Under the pieces are notes generated by a model, which saw only the letters and a program-made list of their open reading frames with translations, searched no databases and was not told the origin of the DNA. Of a DNA stretch of 64,000 bases, positions 38,062-46,698 are shown piece after piece (within the stretch, counting starts at the first letter, position 1; the number at the start of each line of letters is the position of its first letter). Made by a program: the position numbers and the translations under genes. Source of the DNA: Flavobacterium hydrophilum (lineage in GTDB: Bacteria; Bacteroidota; Bacteroidia; Flavobacteriales; Flavobacteriaceae); assembly GCF_003202405.1 (NCBI RefSeq), contig NZ_QJHL01000001.1, positions 1,860,001 through 1,924,000 of the forward strand. Reading direction: 5' to 3'.

Positions 38062-38982
38062 ATGAAAAAACTAAGTTTGTTCTCATTAACACTAGCTTGT
38101 GTATGTGGATTTGGATTTGGGTTTGGATCCTGCTCAGATAATGCGGCTCCTGAATCAGAAACTCAATCCACAAGTGTAAGTACGGGTAAAATAGCGGCTG
38201 CACCCTGGGTAAAACAATTTGAAGATACATTTAATGTGGGCTCTAATCTATCGCAATGGACAAAAGAACAACGATCAGATTATAATTCATGGTATTGTGA
38301 CTATAATAGCTCAGTGCCCACCACTCAATGGAGAGATGGAAAGCAATGTTTAGAAATCAAGACTACAAAATTGAGCACGTACAAATATCAATCTGGTTTC
38401 ATCAGTTCTAATTATCAATACAAACCGGAAAATAATACAGAGTATATGCTTTCTGCTAATATTAAATTAATAGCGATGGACGGCGGAAATTACAAGTCAT
38501 TTACAGAAACTTACGGTGCCTGGCCAGCCTTTTGGTCAGTACAGGGGAATGGCTGGCCGACTAAAGGAGAAATCGATATTATGGAAGGGTATTCTTTTGC
38601 TCCAAATGCAAGTCGTTTTGCTTCAAATCTTTTTTATGGAACGGCTGTTGGAACAAACTTACTTGGAAATACAGCCGAAAGAAATTATCCCGGTAATTTT
38701 GATGTAAACGGAAATAACGGATGGCATTTATATGAATCCTTTTGGAAAATGAAAGACAATGTTGTAACCATAACCATAAAGATAGACAATGTAACTGTTG
38801 CAACATACACCAATAGCAGCGCGCCTAATCTTAATTTAAATAATTTCGGAGCACATTCGATTATTTTTAATGTGAATGTGGGATCAAAAGACTCCAGTTT
38901 TATAGATCCAAATAAAATAAACTTATTTTCAACTGTAATGATGTGGGTAGATGATGTAACTGTTTATAAAAGACCAATCTAA
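38062..38982 (+). CDS. GH16 endo-beta-glucanase-type lipoprotein
   Basis: The 306-residue lipoprotein (lipobox FGSC, Cys24) has a single GH16 jelly-roll domain (about 50-305). The active-site strand GEIDIMEG has nucleophile Glu170, Asp172 and acid/base Glu175, the ExDxxE spacing (with beta-bulge) of laminarinases, lichenases and agarase-type enzymes rather than the ExDxE of xyloglucan enzymes. WPAFWSVQGNGWP precedes it. It would cut beta-1,3(4)-glucan or a related galactan; substrate is open. It is the last gene of PUL 2, 51 bases after the GH10 gene. A GH16 with a GH10 in one PUL suggests a mixed cell-wall target such as cereal xylan plus mixed-linkage glucan (inference). Confidence 0.9.
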   Translation: MKKLSLFSLTLACVCGFGFGFGSCSDNAAPESETQSTSVSTGKIAAAPWVKQFEDTFNVGSNLSQWTKEQRSDYNSWYCDYNSSVPTTQWRDGKQCLEIKTTKLSTYKYQSGFISSNYQYKPENNTEYMLSANIKLIAMDGGNYKSFTETYGAWPAFWSVQGNGWPTKGEIDIMEGYSFAPNASRFASNLFYGTAVGTNLLGNTAERNYPGNFDVNGNNGWHLYESFWKMKDNVVTITIKIDNVTVATYTNSSAPNLNLNNFGAHSIIFNVNVGSKDSSFIDPNKINLFSTVMMWVDDVTVYKRPI

Positions 38983-39030
38983 AAGCACATAGCCACAGAC
39001 TTAGAGCTTTATACCCTGCTCTTCCAATAA

Positions 39031-39060
39031 AAAAGTCCTGAAAAATTTCAGGACTTTTTT
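39031..39060. terminator. Intrinsic terminator at the end of PUL 2
   Basis: AAGTCCTGAAA (39033-39043) and TTTCAGGACTT (39046-39056) form a long stem with A-run and T-run on the two sides. It can act in both directions, for PUL 2 and for the convergent SIMPL gene. Confidence 0.9.
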
Positions 39061-39113
39061 GGTATCTAAAACTCCAAAACCTAATTATTTAGGTTAGAAG
39101 TTGATGTTTATAC

Positions 39114-39806
39114 CTATTCTAAAACAAAGCTAACACTCACATTTGCAGTAATTTCAATTTCACCAATTGCAAGGGTTTCGTTTGAAGCTCCCAATGCATC
39201 TGCAGTTTCTTTCATTCTCATAGAAGCATACATTGGCTGCGGGTGGTAAATTTGTGAATTATCAGAAATAACAAAAGCTTTTCCAACTTTTTGTCCCAAT
39301 ACTGAAACATAATCTTCTGCTTTTGCTTTTGCGTCTTTCATAGCTAATTTTCTGGCTTCAGATTGCAATTGCAATTCTTTCGAAGATTCAAAAGTTACTT
39401 TATCAATACGATTAATTCCCTGCTGTACCAGACCTTCCATTAATTCATCATATTTAGATAAATCTTTCACCAAAATTTCAACAGTTTGTACTGCATTATA
39501 ACTTGTTTTCTTTTTTTCGTAATCATATTGCGGGTTCAGCGCAACTTGCTTGGTTTTAAAATCGGCTGTTGTAATATTCATCTTTTTTATGAATTTCAAA
39601 ACAGCATCCATTTTTTCGTCATTTTGTTTTTTGACGTCTTTAGCATTATTTCCTTTAGTTTCTATTGTAGCTGATATAGAAACCTGATCAGGAGCTACTT
39701 TTACTTTTCCTTCCCCATTAACACTGATAAGTGGAATTTGTTTGGTTTCCTGACCGTAAGACATAGTCATAAACATGATTGTTAAAAATAATACTACTTT
39801 TTTCAT
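39114..39806 (-). CDS. SIMPL-domain (DUF541) exported protein
   Basis: The 230-residue protein has a Sec signal (MKKVVLFLTIMFMTMSYGQ) and a single SIMPL/DUF541 domain, with VNGEGKVKVAPDQVSISATIETKG at the start and GEIEITANVSVSFVLE at the end. Family members are periplasmic and have been linked loosely to oxidative stress and outer-membrane functions; a molecular role is not established. Here it is followed by nothing on its strand and preceded by the rhomboid gene 53 bases upstream, so the two may be cotranscribed. Confidence 0.88.
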   Translation of the reverse strand: MKKVVLFLTIMFMTMSYGQETKQIPLISVNGEGKVKVAPDQVSISATIETKGNNAKDVKKQNDEKMDAVLKFIKKMNITTADFKTKQVALNPQYDYEKKKTSYNAVQTVEILVKDLSKYDELMEGLVQQGINRIDKVTFESSKELQLQSEARKLAMKDAKAKAEDYVSVLGQKVGKAFVISDNSQIYHPQPMYASMRMKETADALGASNETLAIGEIEITANVSVSFVLE

Positions 39807-39859
39807 TTTTGTTATATTTTAAGTTATTTGATATGGGCATTTCAAAAGTTATGCCAGCA

Positions 39860-40498
39860 TTACAATTTTCCTAATTTGGCCATAAGAAAAAGTATAATTA
39901 TTGGAATTGCCAATAAAACAACCATTAAGCTATGATCATAAACCAAAGAAGGATATTTTATGAGTGTAATCAAATAGCCACCTACAGCACCACCAAAATG
40001 CGCTGTATGACCAATATTATCGTTTTTGGCCCTCATTCCGTAAATAGAATACAATAAATATAAAATTCCAAATAGATAGGCCGGAATCGGAATTACAAAA
40101 AAGATTCCCAGCATCATGTCAGGCTGTAATAAAATAGCTGAATATAGAACTCCGGTTACAGCTCCTGAAGCTCCCACAGCTCTGTAACTGTAATCATTTT
40201 TATGAAAAATCATGGTAAGAAGACTTCCGAAAATCAGACTTCCAAAATAAATTAAAACAAAAGAAAAAGTACCTAACCAGTTTAAGACCACCGGGGCAAA
40301 AAACCAAAGTGTCAGCATATTAAATGCTAAGTGCATCATATCTCCATGCAAAAAACCGGAAGAAAGCATTCTGATTTGCTCTCCGGAACGAATGCTTCCC
40401 ACATGGAATTCATATTTTCTAAAAAAAGCAAGATCATTAAAACCTTTATAACTAATCAAAACATTGGCAATGATAATTCCTATCAAAATGGTATTCAT
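39860..40498 (-). CDS. Rhomboid-family intramembrane serine protease
   Basis: The 212-residue inner-membrane protein has six hydrophobic segments and the full rhomboid dyad: Ser111 in AVGASGAVTGVLY and His167 in HTAHFGGAVGGYL. The HGDMMHLAFNM motif in the second helix is also conserved. It would cleave substrate transmembrane helices; the substrate is not predictable. At 212 residues it is a minimal six-helix rhomboid without a cytoplasmic domain. The weak -7 box TATATTTA lies upstream. Confidence 0.93.
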   Translation of the reverse strand: MNTILIGIIIANVLISYKGFNDLAFFRKYEFHVGSIRSGEQIRMLSSGFLHGDMMHLAFNMLTLWFFAPVVLNWLGTFSFVLIYFGSLIFGSLLTMIFHKNDYSYRAVGASGAVTGVLYSAILLQPDMMLGIFFVIPIPAYLFGILYLLYSIYGMRAKNDNIGHTAHFGGAVGGYLITLIKYPSLVYDHSLMVVLLAIPIIILFLMAKLGKL

Positions 40499-40588
40499 AA
40501 ATAATAATTATTGTGAATTGTAAATATAATCATTCTCTTATAAAGGTTAGAGAATTACTAAAATTTAAAGCTGGCATTTTTTTTATTT

Positions 40589-40596
40589 TATCTTTG
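40589..40596 (+). promoter_or_regulatory. Bacteroidetes -7 box for the acyltransferase gene
   Basis: TATCTTTG, an exact TAnnTTTG match, ends 14 bases before the ATG at 40611, so the mRNA leader is very short (about 8 nt). Confidence 0.65.
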
Positions 40597-40610
40597 TGAA
40601 AAAAAGTTAG

Positions 40611-41480
40611 ATGCAGTTCCTTGTTTATATTTTAGCCTACCCATTACTTTGGCTTATTTCAGTACTTCCATTTAGAATATTTTACTGGTTTTCAGATTGT
40701 GTTTATCTACTTGTTTATTATGTTATTGGATACCGTAGAAAAGTTGTCCGTGCGAATCTTGCGCTTGCCTTACCTCATTTAAGCGATGCTGAACGTAAAA
40801 AAACAGAAAAGAAATTTTACCAGCATATGTGTGATATGTTTTTAGAAATGATCAAAACAATGAGTATTTCTGCTGAAGAAATGGAAAAAAGATTTCATGT
40901 AACAAATATTGATTTGATATTAGATTATGCAAAAAAAGGAAAAAGTGTAATTCTTGTAGCCTCGCATTATGCAAGTTATGAATGGCTTTTGACAATTAAT
41001 CCAAAAATTGGCTTTCAGGGTGTGGCTGTTTATAAAAAACTTGCCAATCCTTATTTTGATAGACTGATTCGAAAAATTCGTTCAAAATATAATACCGAAT
41101 TAATTCCAACAAAACAGGCAATCCCGTTAATGGCACAAAATCAACGTGAAGGAAAATTAAGTTTGTATGGATTAGCGAGTGATCAATCTCCTAAATTAGA
41201 CCGTATTTTTCATTCGAGTAAATTTATGGGAGTTGAAGTTCCTGTTCATACAGGAGCCGAAATGCTTGCAAAAAAATACGATTTAAGCGTGGTGCTTGTA
41301 AAAGTAAAAAAAGTAAAAAGAGGTTATTATGAAGCCACTTTTGTTTCTCTGGCAGATAATCCAAAAGATTTCGAAGATTTTAAAATTACAGAAATGTATT
41401 TAAATGAAGTCGAAAAACAAATTTATGAAGCACCGGAATATTATTTATGGACACATAAAAGATGGAAGCACAAACAATAA
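40611..41480 (+). CDS. Lipid A-type late acyltransferase (LpxL/HtrB family)
   Basis: The 289-residue inner-membrane protein transfers an acyl chain to a lipid A precursor or a similar lipid. It has an N-terminal hydrophobic anchor (about 1-40), the HX4E catalytic motif in ASHYASYEWLL (His and Glu), and the later conserved GLASDQSP and GAEMLAKKYDLSVV segments with the PEYYLWTHKRWKH tail typical of LpxL/LpxM. In Bacteroidota the same family includes acyltransferases of other lipids, so the donor and acceptor are not certain. It is a single-gene unit between a promoter and a bidirectional terminator. Confidence 0.9.
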   Translation: MQFLVYILAYPLLWLISVLPFRIFYWFSDCVYLLVYYVIGYRRKVVRANLALALPHLSDAERKKTEKKFYQHMCDMFLEMIKTMSISAEEMEKRFHVTNIDLILDYAKKGKSVILVASHYASYEWLLTINPKIGFQGVAVYKKLANPYFDRLIRKIRSKYNTELIPTKQAIPLMAQNQREGKLSLYGLASDQSPKLDRIFHSSKFMGVEVPVHTGAEMLAKKYDLSVVLVKVKKVKRGYYEATFVSLADNPKDFEDFKITEMYLNEVEKQIYEAPEYYLWTHKRWKHKQ

Positions 41481-41517
41481 AAAAAGCTCAAAAGGAAAAT
41501 TCTTTTTGAGCTTTTTT
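41481..41517. terminator. Bidirectional intrinsic terminator
   Basis: GCTCAAAA (41486-41493) pairs with TTTTGAGC (41504-41511), flanked by A and T runs, between the convergent acyltransferase and CvfB-like genes. Confidence 0.88.
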
Positions 41518-41533
41518 GTAAATCCGATTTATT

Positions 41534-42388
41534 TTATTCTTTTACCAGATAAATACCGTCTTCTTTAATTTCAATGAGTTTTTCTTTATACAAAGCTCCA
41601 ATTGCTTTTTTAAAGGTCTTTTTACTCATTTTCAATACTGTCTTAATATCTTCAGGATGTGAATTATCGTTTAATCTTAAAAAACCCCGGTTGGCTCTTA
41701 ATTCATCTAAAACTTTCTCTGCGTTAGGTTCAATACTCTCATAACCTTGTATTTGCAACGCAACATCTATTTTATTATCAGGACGAATATTTTTGATATA
41801 ACCTCTCATTCTGTCACCGGTTCTTATCGAATCATCATAAACTTCATCTTTATAAAGCAATCCTTTGTGCTGTTCATTAATGATAACATTAATTCCTAAT
41901 TCGGTGATGTGCGAAACTATCAGATCAACTTCTTCTCCTTTTTCTACTGTAAGCTGATCGTTCTTTAAAAACTGATTTAACTTACTTGAAGCAACCAAAC
42001 GCTTGGTTTTTTCATCCATATAAAGATAAACCAAATAACGTTTTCCTTTTTCCATAGGACGTGCCTGTTCCTTAAACGGAACAAGAATATCTTTTTCCAT
42101 ACCCCAATCCATGAAAGCACCAACCTGATTGATATAATTTACTCTTAAAAGTGAAAATTCATTCAATAATATATAAGGTTCAAGTGTAGTCGCAACTGGA
42201 CGCTGTTCATGATCTAAATAAACAAAAACGATCAGTTCTTCGCCTATTTCAAATTCATTTGGAACGTATTTATTGGGTAATAATATATCGTGAATTCCTT
42301 CCGGATCTTTTTCAGGATTTCCTAAAAATAAACCAACTTTGGTATCACGTAATATAGTAAGTGCATTGTATTTTCCTATTTCAATCAT
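41534..42388 (-). CDS. CvfB-like S1 RNA-binding protein
   Basis: I place the start at the ATG at 42388 (MIEIGKYNALTILRDTKVGLFLG), giving 284 residues, because this is the usual family N-terminus; a TTG 27 bases upstream would add nine residues. The order is S1-like OB-fold modules (about 1-210; LRVNYINQVGAFMDWGMEKDILVPF and IVSHITELGINVIINEQHKGLLYKDEVYD) and a C-terminal winged helix (about 220-284; TVLKMSKKTFKKAIGALYKEKLI). CvfB proteins bind RNA and affect virulence-factor or growth gene expression in Gram-positives; the role in Flavobacterium is not known. It follows menD with its own promoter at 42432. Confidence 0.9.
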   Translation of the reverse strand: MIEIGKYNALTILRDTKVGLFLGNPEKDPEGIHDILLPNKYVPNEFEIGEELIVFVYLDHEQRPVATTLEPYILLNEFSLLRVNYINQVGAFMDWGMEKDILVPFKEQARPMEKGKRYLVYLYMDEKTKRLVASSKLNQFLKNDQLTVEKGEEVDLIVSHITELGINVIINEQHKGLLYKDEVYDDSIRTGDRMRGYIKNIRPDNKIDVALQIQGYESIEPNAEKVLDELRANRGFLRLNDNSHPEDIKTVLKMSKKTFKKAIGALYKEKLIEIKEDGIYLVKE

Positions 42389-42431
42389 ATTTTGATGTGC
42401 TAAGCTGCCAGGCAACTAAGTTTCTAAACGA

Positions 42432-42439
42432 CAAAGGTA
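42432..42439 (-). promoter_or_regulatory. Bacteroidetes -7 box for the CvfB-like gene
   Basis: On the minus strand TACCTTTG matches TAnnTTTG and ends 43 bases before the chosen ATG at 42388. A TTG start at 42415 would lie only about 10 bases from the expected RNA start. Confidence 0.6.
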
Positions 42440-42473
42440 CGAAGTTTGAAATGGTACAGCTAAAAATATTTAT

Positions 42474-42499
42474 ATAAAAAAGCGCCTCAATGACGCTCT
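42474..42499 (-). terminator. Probable intrinsic terminator after menD
   Basis: On the minus strand GAGCG and CGCTT bracket a 9-base loop and are followed by T6, just past the menD stop. The stem is short, so confidence is moderate. Confidence 0.5.
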
Positions 42500-42505
42500 T
42501 AATTT

Positions 42506-44167
42506 TTAAATCAACTCTTTAAAATATTGTTTAAGAATAATATCGTTTTCAGCCGTTGGCGTAAATATTTCTAAAATAGTGGGAGCATCATTTATTTCAT
42601 AAAATGAAGTGATGCTTTTCTCTAATGAATCTATATCAGTTGCTGTAAAATAATTCATCTGATACATTTTTGCCAGATGCTCAGCCGTTAAATGATGTGA
42701 AGTTTCAAAATAAGTAGTAAAGACCGGTTTTTCTTCATGCCCGGGCAAAATTCTGAAAATCCCCCCTCCTCCATTATTAATCAAAATAATTTTGAAATTT
42801 TTAGGAATATAAGAATTCCACAAAGCATTACTGTCGTATAAAAAACTAATATCCCCGGTAATAAAAACCGTTTGTTTTTGGCTTCCAACTGAAGCACCAA
42901 TTGCGGTAGAGGTACTTCCATCAATTCCACTTGTTCCTCTGTTGCAAAAAACTTCGATTGAAGAATCTATGTCAATTAATTGTGCATATCGAATAGCCGA
43001 ACTATTACTTATTTGCAACTGACTGTATTTAGGCAAAGAGGCTATTACTTTTTCAAATACTTTAAAGTCTGAAAAAGGAATTTTATTCAGATACTTTTCC
43101 TTTCTAATTTTTCGCAACTGATAAACTTCATTGATTTGTTTGAAATAATCACTTTCTACAAAAACTGTTTTTGGCAATAAATCGTTGAAAAAATCATTTG
43201 GCTCCATTACAAAATGTTTTGTCAATGCATTGAATGTATCGTATGCACGTAAAGTATCAATATGCCAATGATGCTGTGGTTTATATTTTCGCAGAAATCC
43301 TTTAATTCTTTTTGAAACGACCATGCCGCCGAAAGTCACTAATATTTCCGGTTCAAACTCTTTAAAATCATTATCATCAAAAGGCGTAATTAAAGTATCA
43401 ATACTATTAATAAAATTGGGATGATGCAAATTAGACGTCGTTTCGGTCAAAACCACAATTGACGGATCATTGGCCAGATTTTCTATTGTTTTTTGATCAA
43501 TTGAATCCCCTTCATTTACTCCAACTAAAACAAGTTTTCGCTTGGCTGAGTTCCAAATTGAAACAAAATCTTGTACATTCTCAATTGACTTTGTTCCGAT
43601 AACTTCATCAGAATCTGTGATTTTTGGCTGAACAGAAAGTGTGTCTGTTGTTTCATATAAAGGCTCTTCAAAAGGTGCATTGATGTGTACAGGTCCTTTT
43701 TGAAGAATTGCAGTTTCTATGGCTTTATTTATTTTCAGGTCATTTTCTTCGGAAGCTTCTTCAGTTAAATTGGCATTGAAAAACGAATGATTTTGAAAAA
43801 CATTTTGCTGGCGAATCGTCTGTCCATCGCCAATATCAATCTTATTTTGCGGACGATCTGCGGAAATCACAATTAAGGGAATCTGGCTGTAAAATGCTTC
43901 GGCCACAGCCGGATAATAATTTAATAATGCAGAACCTGAAGTACAGATAATTGCCGTTGGTATTTTGGTTTGCTGAGCAATTCCCAACGCAAAAAACGCA
44001 GCGCAGCGCTCATCTACTATACTGTAACAGTTAAAATTAGAATTTTGGGCAAAACCAATAGTTAATGGTGCGTTTCTGGATCCCGGAGAGATTATAATAT
44101 TGTGAATTCCTTTTGCTGAACAAATTTCGATAATGTTTTGAGCAAGTGGTATTTTGGGGTAAATCAT
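42506..44167 (-). CDS. menD: 2-succinyl-5-enolpyruvyl-6-hydroxy-3-cyclohexene-1-carboxylate synthase (MenD)
   Basis: The 553-residue ThDP enzyme joins isochorismate and 2-oxoglutarate in menaquinone synthesis. It has the N-terminal pyrimidine-binding domain (IISPGSRNAPLTIGFAQN, with the active Glu-type region DERCAAFFALGIAQQ), a central domain, and a C-terminal PP-binding domain with GTSGIDGSTSTAIGASVG and the ThDP motif GDISFLYDSNALWN...INNGGGGIF. Length matches the family. Menaquinone is the usual respiratory quinone in Flavobacterium. It is the upstream neighbour of the CvfB-like gene on the same strand but the pair is split by a terminator and promoter. Confidence 0.95.
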   Translation of the reverse strand: MIYPKIPLAQNIIEICSAKGIHNIIISPGSRNAPLTIGFAQNSNFNCYSIVDERCAAFFALGIAQQTKIPTAIICTSGSALLNYYPAVAEAFYSQIPLIVISADRPQNKIDIGDGQTIRQQNVFQNHSFFNANLTEEASEENDLKINKAIETAILQKGPVHINAPFEEPLYETTDTLSVQPKITDSDEVIGTKSIENVQDFVSIWNSAKRKLVLVGVNEGDSIDQKTIENLANDPSIVVLTETTSNLHHPNFINSIDTLITPFDDNDFKEFEPEILVTFGGMVVSKRIKGFLRKYKPQHHWHIDTLRAYDTFNALTKHFVMEPNDFFNDLLPKTVFVESDYFKQINEVYQLRKIRKEKYLNKIPFSDFKVFEKVIASLPKYSQLQISNSSAIRYAQLIDIDSSIEVFCNRGTSGIDGSTSTAIGASVGSQKQTVFITGDISFLYDSNALWNSYIPKNFKIILINNGGGGIFRILPGHEEKPVFTTYFETSHHLTAEHLAKMYQMNYFTATDIDSLEKSITSFYEINDAPTILEIFTPTAENDIILKQYFKELI

Positions 44168-44224
44168 GCTAAATGGCGTATTATTTTAAAGAAAATTTAT
44201 TACTGAATTTTCTTTTTTCAAACA

Positions 44225-44232
44225 CAAAGTTA
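44225..44232 (-). promoter_or_regulatory. Bacteroidetes -7 box for menD
   Basis: On the minus strand TAACTTTG matches TAnnTTTG, 57 bases before the menD ATG. It lies 65 bases from the divergent -7 box at 44298, so the two genes have back-to-back promoters. Confidence 0.6.
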
Positions 44233-44297
44233 CAAACTTCGCTGGTCATTTAATTCATAAATAAAAAGATATTAAGACTGCTTTTGGAAAAAGACAA

Positions 44298-44305
44298 TAT
44301 CTTTG
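44298..44305 (+). promoter_or_regulatory. Bacteroidetes -7 box for the GNAT gene
   Basis: TATCTTTG matches TAnnTTTG and ends 38 bases before the ATG at 44344. Because it lies downstream of the alternative TTG start at 44284, it supports the ATG as the real start. Confidence 0.65.
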
Positions 44306-44343
44306 CAAAACGTATTTTCAAACTTCTTTATAAGTTTCACATT

Positions 44344-44841
44344 ATGAACGTAATTCTTAGACGAGCCGCTTCAGACGATTTAGAAAAAATCCTTGAAATT
44401 GTAAATCATTCTATCTTACATACAACAGCAAATTATAGCTACGAAATCCAAAATTTAGAAACTCAGAAAAAGTGGTTTGAAGAGAAAAAGGCTAAAAACC
44501 TACCTGTAATAGTAGCTGATTTGGACGGCGAAGTAGTTGGTTTTGGAACCTATGGGCAATTTCGGGAGAAAATTGGTTATCAATATACCATTGAACATTC
44601 TGTTTATGTTGTTGATAATGTGATTGGAAAAGGCATTGGCAAACAATTATTGACAGAATTGATTGGTTTGGCAAAACAGCAGGGTTATCACGTTATGATT
44701 GGCGCAATCGACGCTGATAATGCAGGAAGTATCGCCTTTCATGAAAAATTTGGTTTTGTCAACACAGGAACAATTCGGGAAGTAGGTTATAAATTTGGTC
44801 ATTGGCTTGATCTTGTCTTTATGCAATTGATTTTGAAATAA
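44344..44841 (+). CDS. GNAT acetyltransferase (phosphinothricin/methionine-sulfoximine acetyltransferase-like)
   Basis: Starting at the ATG at 44344 (MNVILRRAASDDLEKILEIVNHS) the product has 165 residues. It is a one-domain GNAT fold with the acetyl-CoA loop VIGKGIGKQLLTELIGLA (Q/RxxGxG/A type) and the conserved end motif AFHEKFGFVNTGTIREVGYKFGHWLDLVFMQ. The IREVGYKFG...WLD signature is that of the PAT/MnaT group, which N-acetylates small amino-acid analogues. It probably detoxifies or turns over an amino-acid-like compound in the cytoplasm. An upstream TTG would extend it by 20 residues but is before the -7 box. Confidence 0.9.
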   Translation: MNVILRRAASDDLEKILEIVNHSILHTTANYSYEIQNLETQKKWFEEKKAKNLPVIVADLDGEVVGFGTYGQFREKIGYQYTIEHSVYVVDNVIGKGIGKQLLTELIGLAKQQGYHVMIGAIDADNAGSIAFHEKFGFVNTGTIREVGYKFGHWLDLVFMQLILK

Positions 44842-44909
44842 TTATTTTAGAACTTCGTAATAATCAGAAGAAAAAGGATAATATAAAAATCATAACCGTT
44901 TACAAACTG

Positions 44910-44917
44910 TATCTTTG
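44910..44917 (+). promoter_or_regulatory. Bacteroidetes -7 box for the Dus gene
   Basis: TATCTTTG matches TAnnTTTG and ends 16 bases before the ATG at 44934, giving a short leader like that of the acyltransferase gene. Confidence 0.65.
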
Positions 44918-44933
44918 CGACTTTACAAATATT

Positions 44934-45881
44934 ATGGATTTTACGTTACTCTCTTCGCCTTTACAAGGATTTACAGATTTTCGCTTTAGAAATGCCCAAA
45001 ACAAACTTTTTGGAGGAATAGACACTTTTTATTCTCCCTATATTCGCTTAAATGGAAAATTGGTTATAAAAGCATCTTATGAAAGGGATTTACTTCCCGA
45101 AAACAATATTGGTTTAGACGTAATTCCGCAGGTGATAACGAATGATGCAGATGAATTTTTATTTGTGGCTAAATATGTCCGCGAATTGGGCTATAAAGAA
45201 TTAAACTGGAATTTAGGCTGCCCTTACCCAATGGTTACCAAATCCGGAATGGGTTCTGGTTTAATAAAAAATACCGACCAAATCAATCATATTCTGGACA
45301 GAGCACATTCTGAAACTGATATTATTGTATCCATGAAAATGCGTTTAGGATATGATACCACTGAAGAAATCCTTGATGTTTTGCCAATTTTAGATACTTA
45401 CCCACTTAAAAATATCGCCATTCATGCCCGTATTGGCAAACAGTTATATAAAGGCGGCGTACATCTGGATGCATTTCAGCAATGTATTGACAATACGAAA
45501 CATAAATTGTATTATAATGGAGATATTACGTCTGTAGCAAAATTTCATGAAATGCAGGAACGTTTTCCAACCATAGACCACTGGATGATTGGAAGAGGCT
45601 TAATTTCTGATCCTTTTTTACCAACAATGATAAAAAACAACACTTTTGAATATCCTAAAAACAAAATGGAACTATTCAGTACATTTCATGATACACTATA
45701 TGCCATTTACAGCGAGTCTTTATCCGGACAAACTCATATTTTACTGAAGATGTATCATTTATGGGAATATTTTGCGGAAACATTTTCAAATCCCCATAAA
45801 ATATTAAAACAGATAAAAAAGGCAAAAAGTATTCGAAATTATGAAGCTGCAGTTTCCTCTATTTTCAAAAATGAAAAATGA
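44934..45881 (+). CDS. tRNA-dihydrouridine synthase family protein
   Basis: The 315-residue flavoenzyme reduces specific uridines in tRNA with NAD(P)H. The TIM-barrel has LLSSPLQGFTDFRFRNA at the start and the catalytic Cys96 in NWNLGCPYPMVTKSGMGSGL. FMN-phosphate residues lie in the later segments IAIHARIGKQLYKG and YYNGDITS...WMIGRGLISDPFL. Which uridine is modified is not certain. The stop codon lies inside the terminator stem. It is a monocistronic gene convergent with the glutathione peroxidase gene. Confidence 0.92.
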   Translation: MDFTLLSSPLQGFTDFRFRNAQNKLFGGIDTFYSPYIRLNGKLVIKASYERDLLPENNIGLDVIPQVITNDADEFLFVAKYVRELGYKELNWNLGCPYPMVTKSGMGSGLIKNTDQINHILDRAHSETDIIVSMKMRLGYDTTEEILDVLPILDTYPLKNIAIHARIGKQLYKGGVHLDAFQQCIDNTKHKLYYNGDITSVAKFHEMQERFPTIDHWMIGRGLISDPFLPTMIKNNTFEYPKNKMELFSTFHDTLYAIYSESLSGQTHILLKMYHLWEYFAETFSNPHKILKQIKKAKSIRNYEAAVSSIFKNEK

Positions 45882-45909
45882 GATTTTCAGTTGCCTAAAA
45901 ATCTCATTT
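45876..45909. terminator. Terminator stem overlapping the Dus stop codon
   Basis: AAATGAGATTTT (45876-45887) pairs with AAAATCTCATTT (45898-45909), a 12-bp stem that includes the TGA stop at 45879-45881, between convergent genes. The T-runs are broken by C, so it may serve both strands weakly. Confidence 0.6.
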
Positions 45910-45930
45910 CAAATTATTTTTTAAATATCA

Positions 45931-46515
45931 TTATCCTTTGATCCAACTTATAATTTCAGGATCTGTAGGTAATGTTCTTGGTTTAATCACTTTTACCAAT
46001 TCACCTTTTTCATTAATTAAATATTTCTGAAAATTCCATTCTACTTCAGAATCCTGCACACCATTTTTAGATTTTTGTGTCAGGAATTTATAAATTTCAG
46101 CCATATCATCTCCTTTTACAGAAATTTTATCCATCATCGGGAAAGTTACACCGTAATTCTGCTGGCAAAAAGTCTCGATTTCTTTATTTGTACCTGGTTC
46201 CTGAGATGCAAAATTGTTTGCCGGAAATCCTACTATTACGAAACCTTTGTCTTTATACTCCTTATAAATAGCTTCAAGATCTTTATATTGAGGTGTCAAT
46301 CCACATTTTGAAGCCGTGTTTACAATCATAATTTTTTTTCCTTTAAGAGAAGAAAAATCAAAAGTATCACCTGACAAATCCTGTACTTTAAATTGATAAA
46401 TGGTTTGTTTTCCCATAACTTGTGCTGTTTTAGGTTTATTGATACTTGTTTGAGCCTGAATTTGTGCTGTTATTAAAAAAACGGCACTACAAACTAAAAA
46501 TGCTATTCTATTCAT
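45931..46515 (-). CDS. Glutathione peroxidase-family thiol peroxidase, exported
   Basis: The 194-residue protein has a Sec signal (to about residue 21, AQIQAQ) and a GPx/thioredoxin-like fold. The peroxidatic Cys71 is in NTASKCGLTPQYKDLE, with the motif GFPANNFASQEPGTN and the WNF motif in VEWNFQKYLIN completing the active site. It uses Cys, not Sec, and as in most bacterial members probably takes electrons from thioredoxin rather than glutathione. It reduces peroxides in the periplasm. It is a single gene; a decayed gene lies upstream. Confidence 0.93.
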   Translation of the reverse strand: MNRIAFLVCSAVFLITAQIQAQTSINKPKTAQVMGKQTIYQFKVQDLSGDTFDFSSLKGKKIMIVNTASKCGLTPQYKDLEAIYKEYKDKGFVIVGFPANNFASQEPGTNKEIETFCQQNYGVTFPMMDKISVKGDDMAEIYKFLTQKSKNGVQDSEVEWNFQKYLINEKGELVKVIKPRTLPTDPEIISWIKG

Positions 46516-46604
46516 CGTTTTAATTTTTTATAAAATTACTGAAATTCTAATGTAAATCAAGAACATCCATACTCATATTTTACTAATGAAAAGTTAAATA
46601 AAAA

Positions 46605-46637
46605 GTGAAGCCTAACGTTAATCAGGCGTTAGGCTTC
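46605..46637 (-). terminator. Strong terminator hairpin downstream of a decayed gene
   Basis: GAAGCCTAACG (46607-46617) pairs perfectly with CGTTAGGCTTC (46627-46637) around a 9-nt loop. The T-rich run (ACTTTTTATTT) is on the minus strand, so it terminates minus-strand transcription coming from 46.7-47.0 kb, where only a broken reading frame remains. Confidence 0.8.
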
Positions 46638-46698
46638 TACTTACAAACAAATCAAACCATGTAAAAACTTATATATCTTTATTTAAAAGTGTATTATT

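Noticed and set aside
42389-42415. Nine-residue extension of the CvfB-like protein from a TTG
   Set aside because: Homologues start at MIEIGKYN; the TTG is very close to the expected RNA start.
44284-44343. N-terminal extension of the GNAT protein from a TTG
   Set aside because: The -7 box at 44298-44305 is downstream of this TTG, and the family N-terminus begins at the ATG at 44344.
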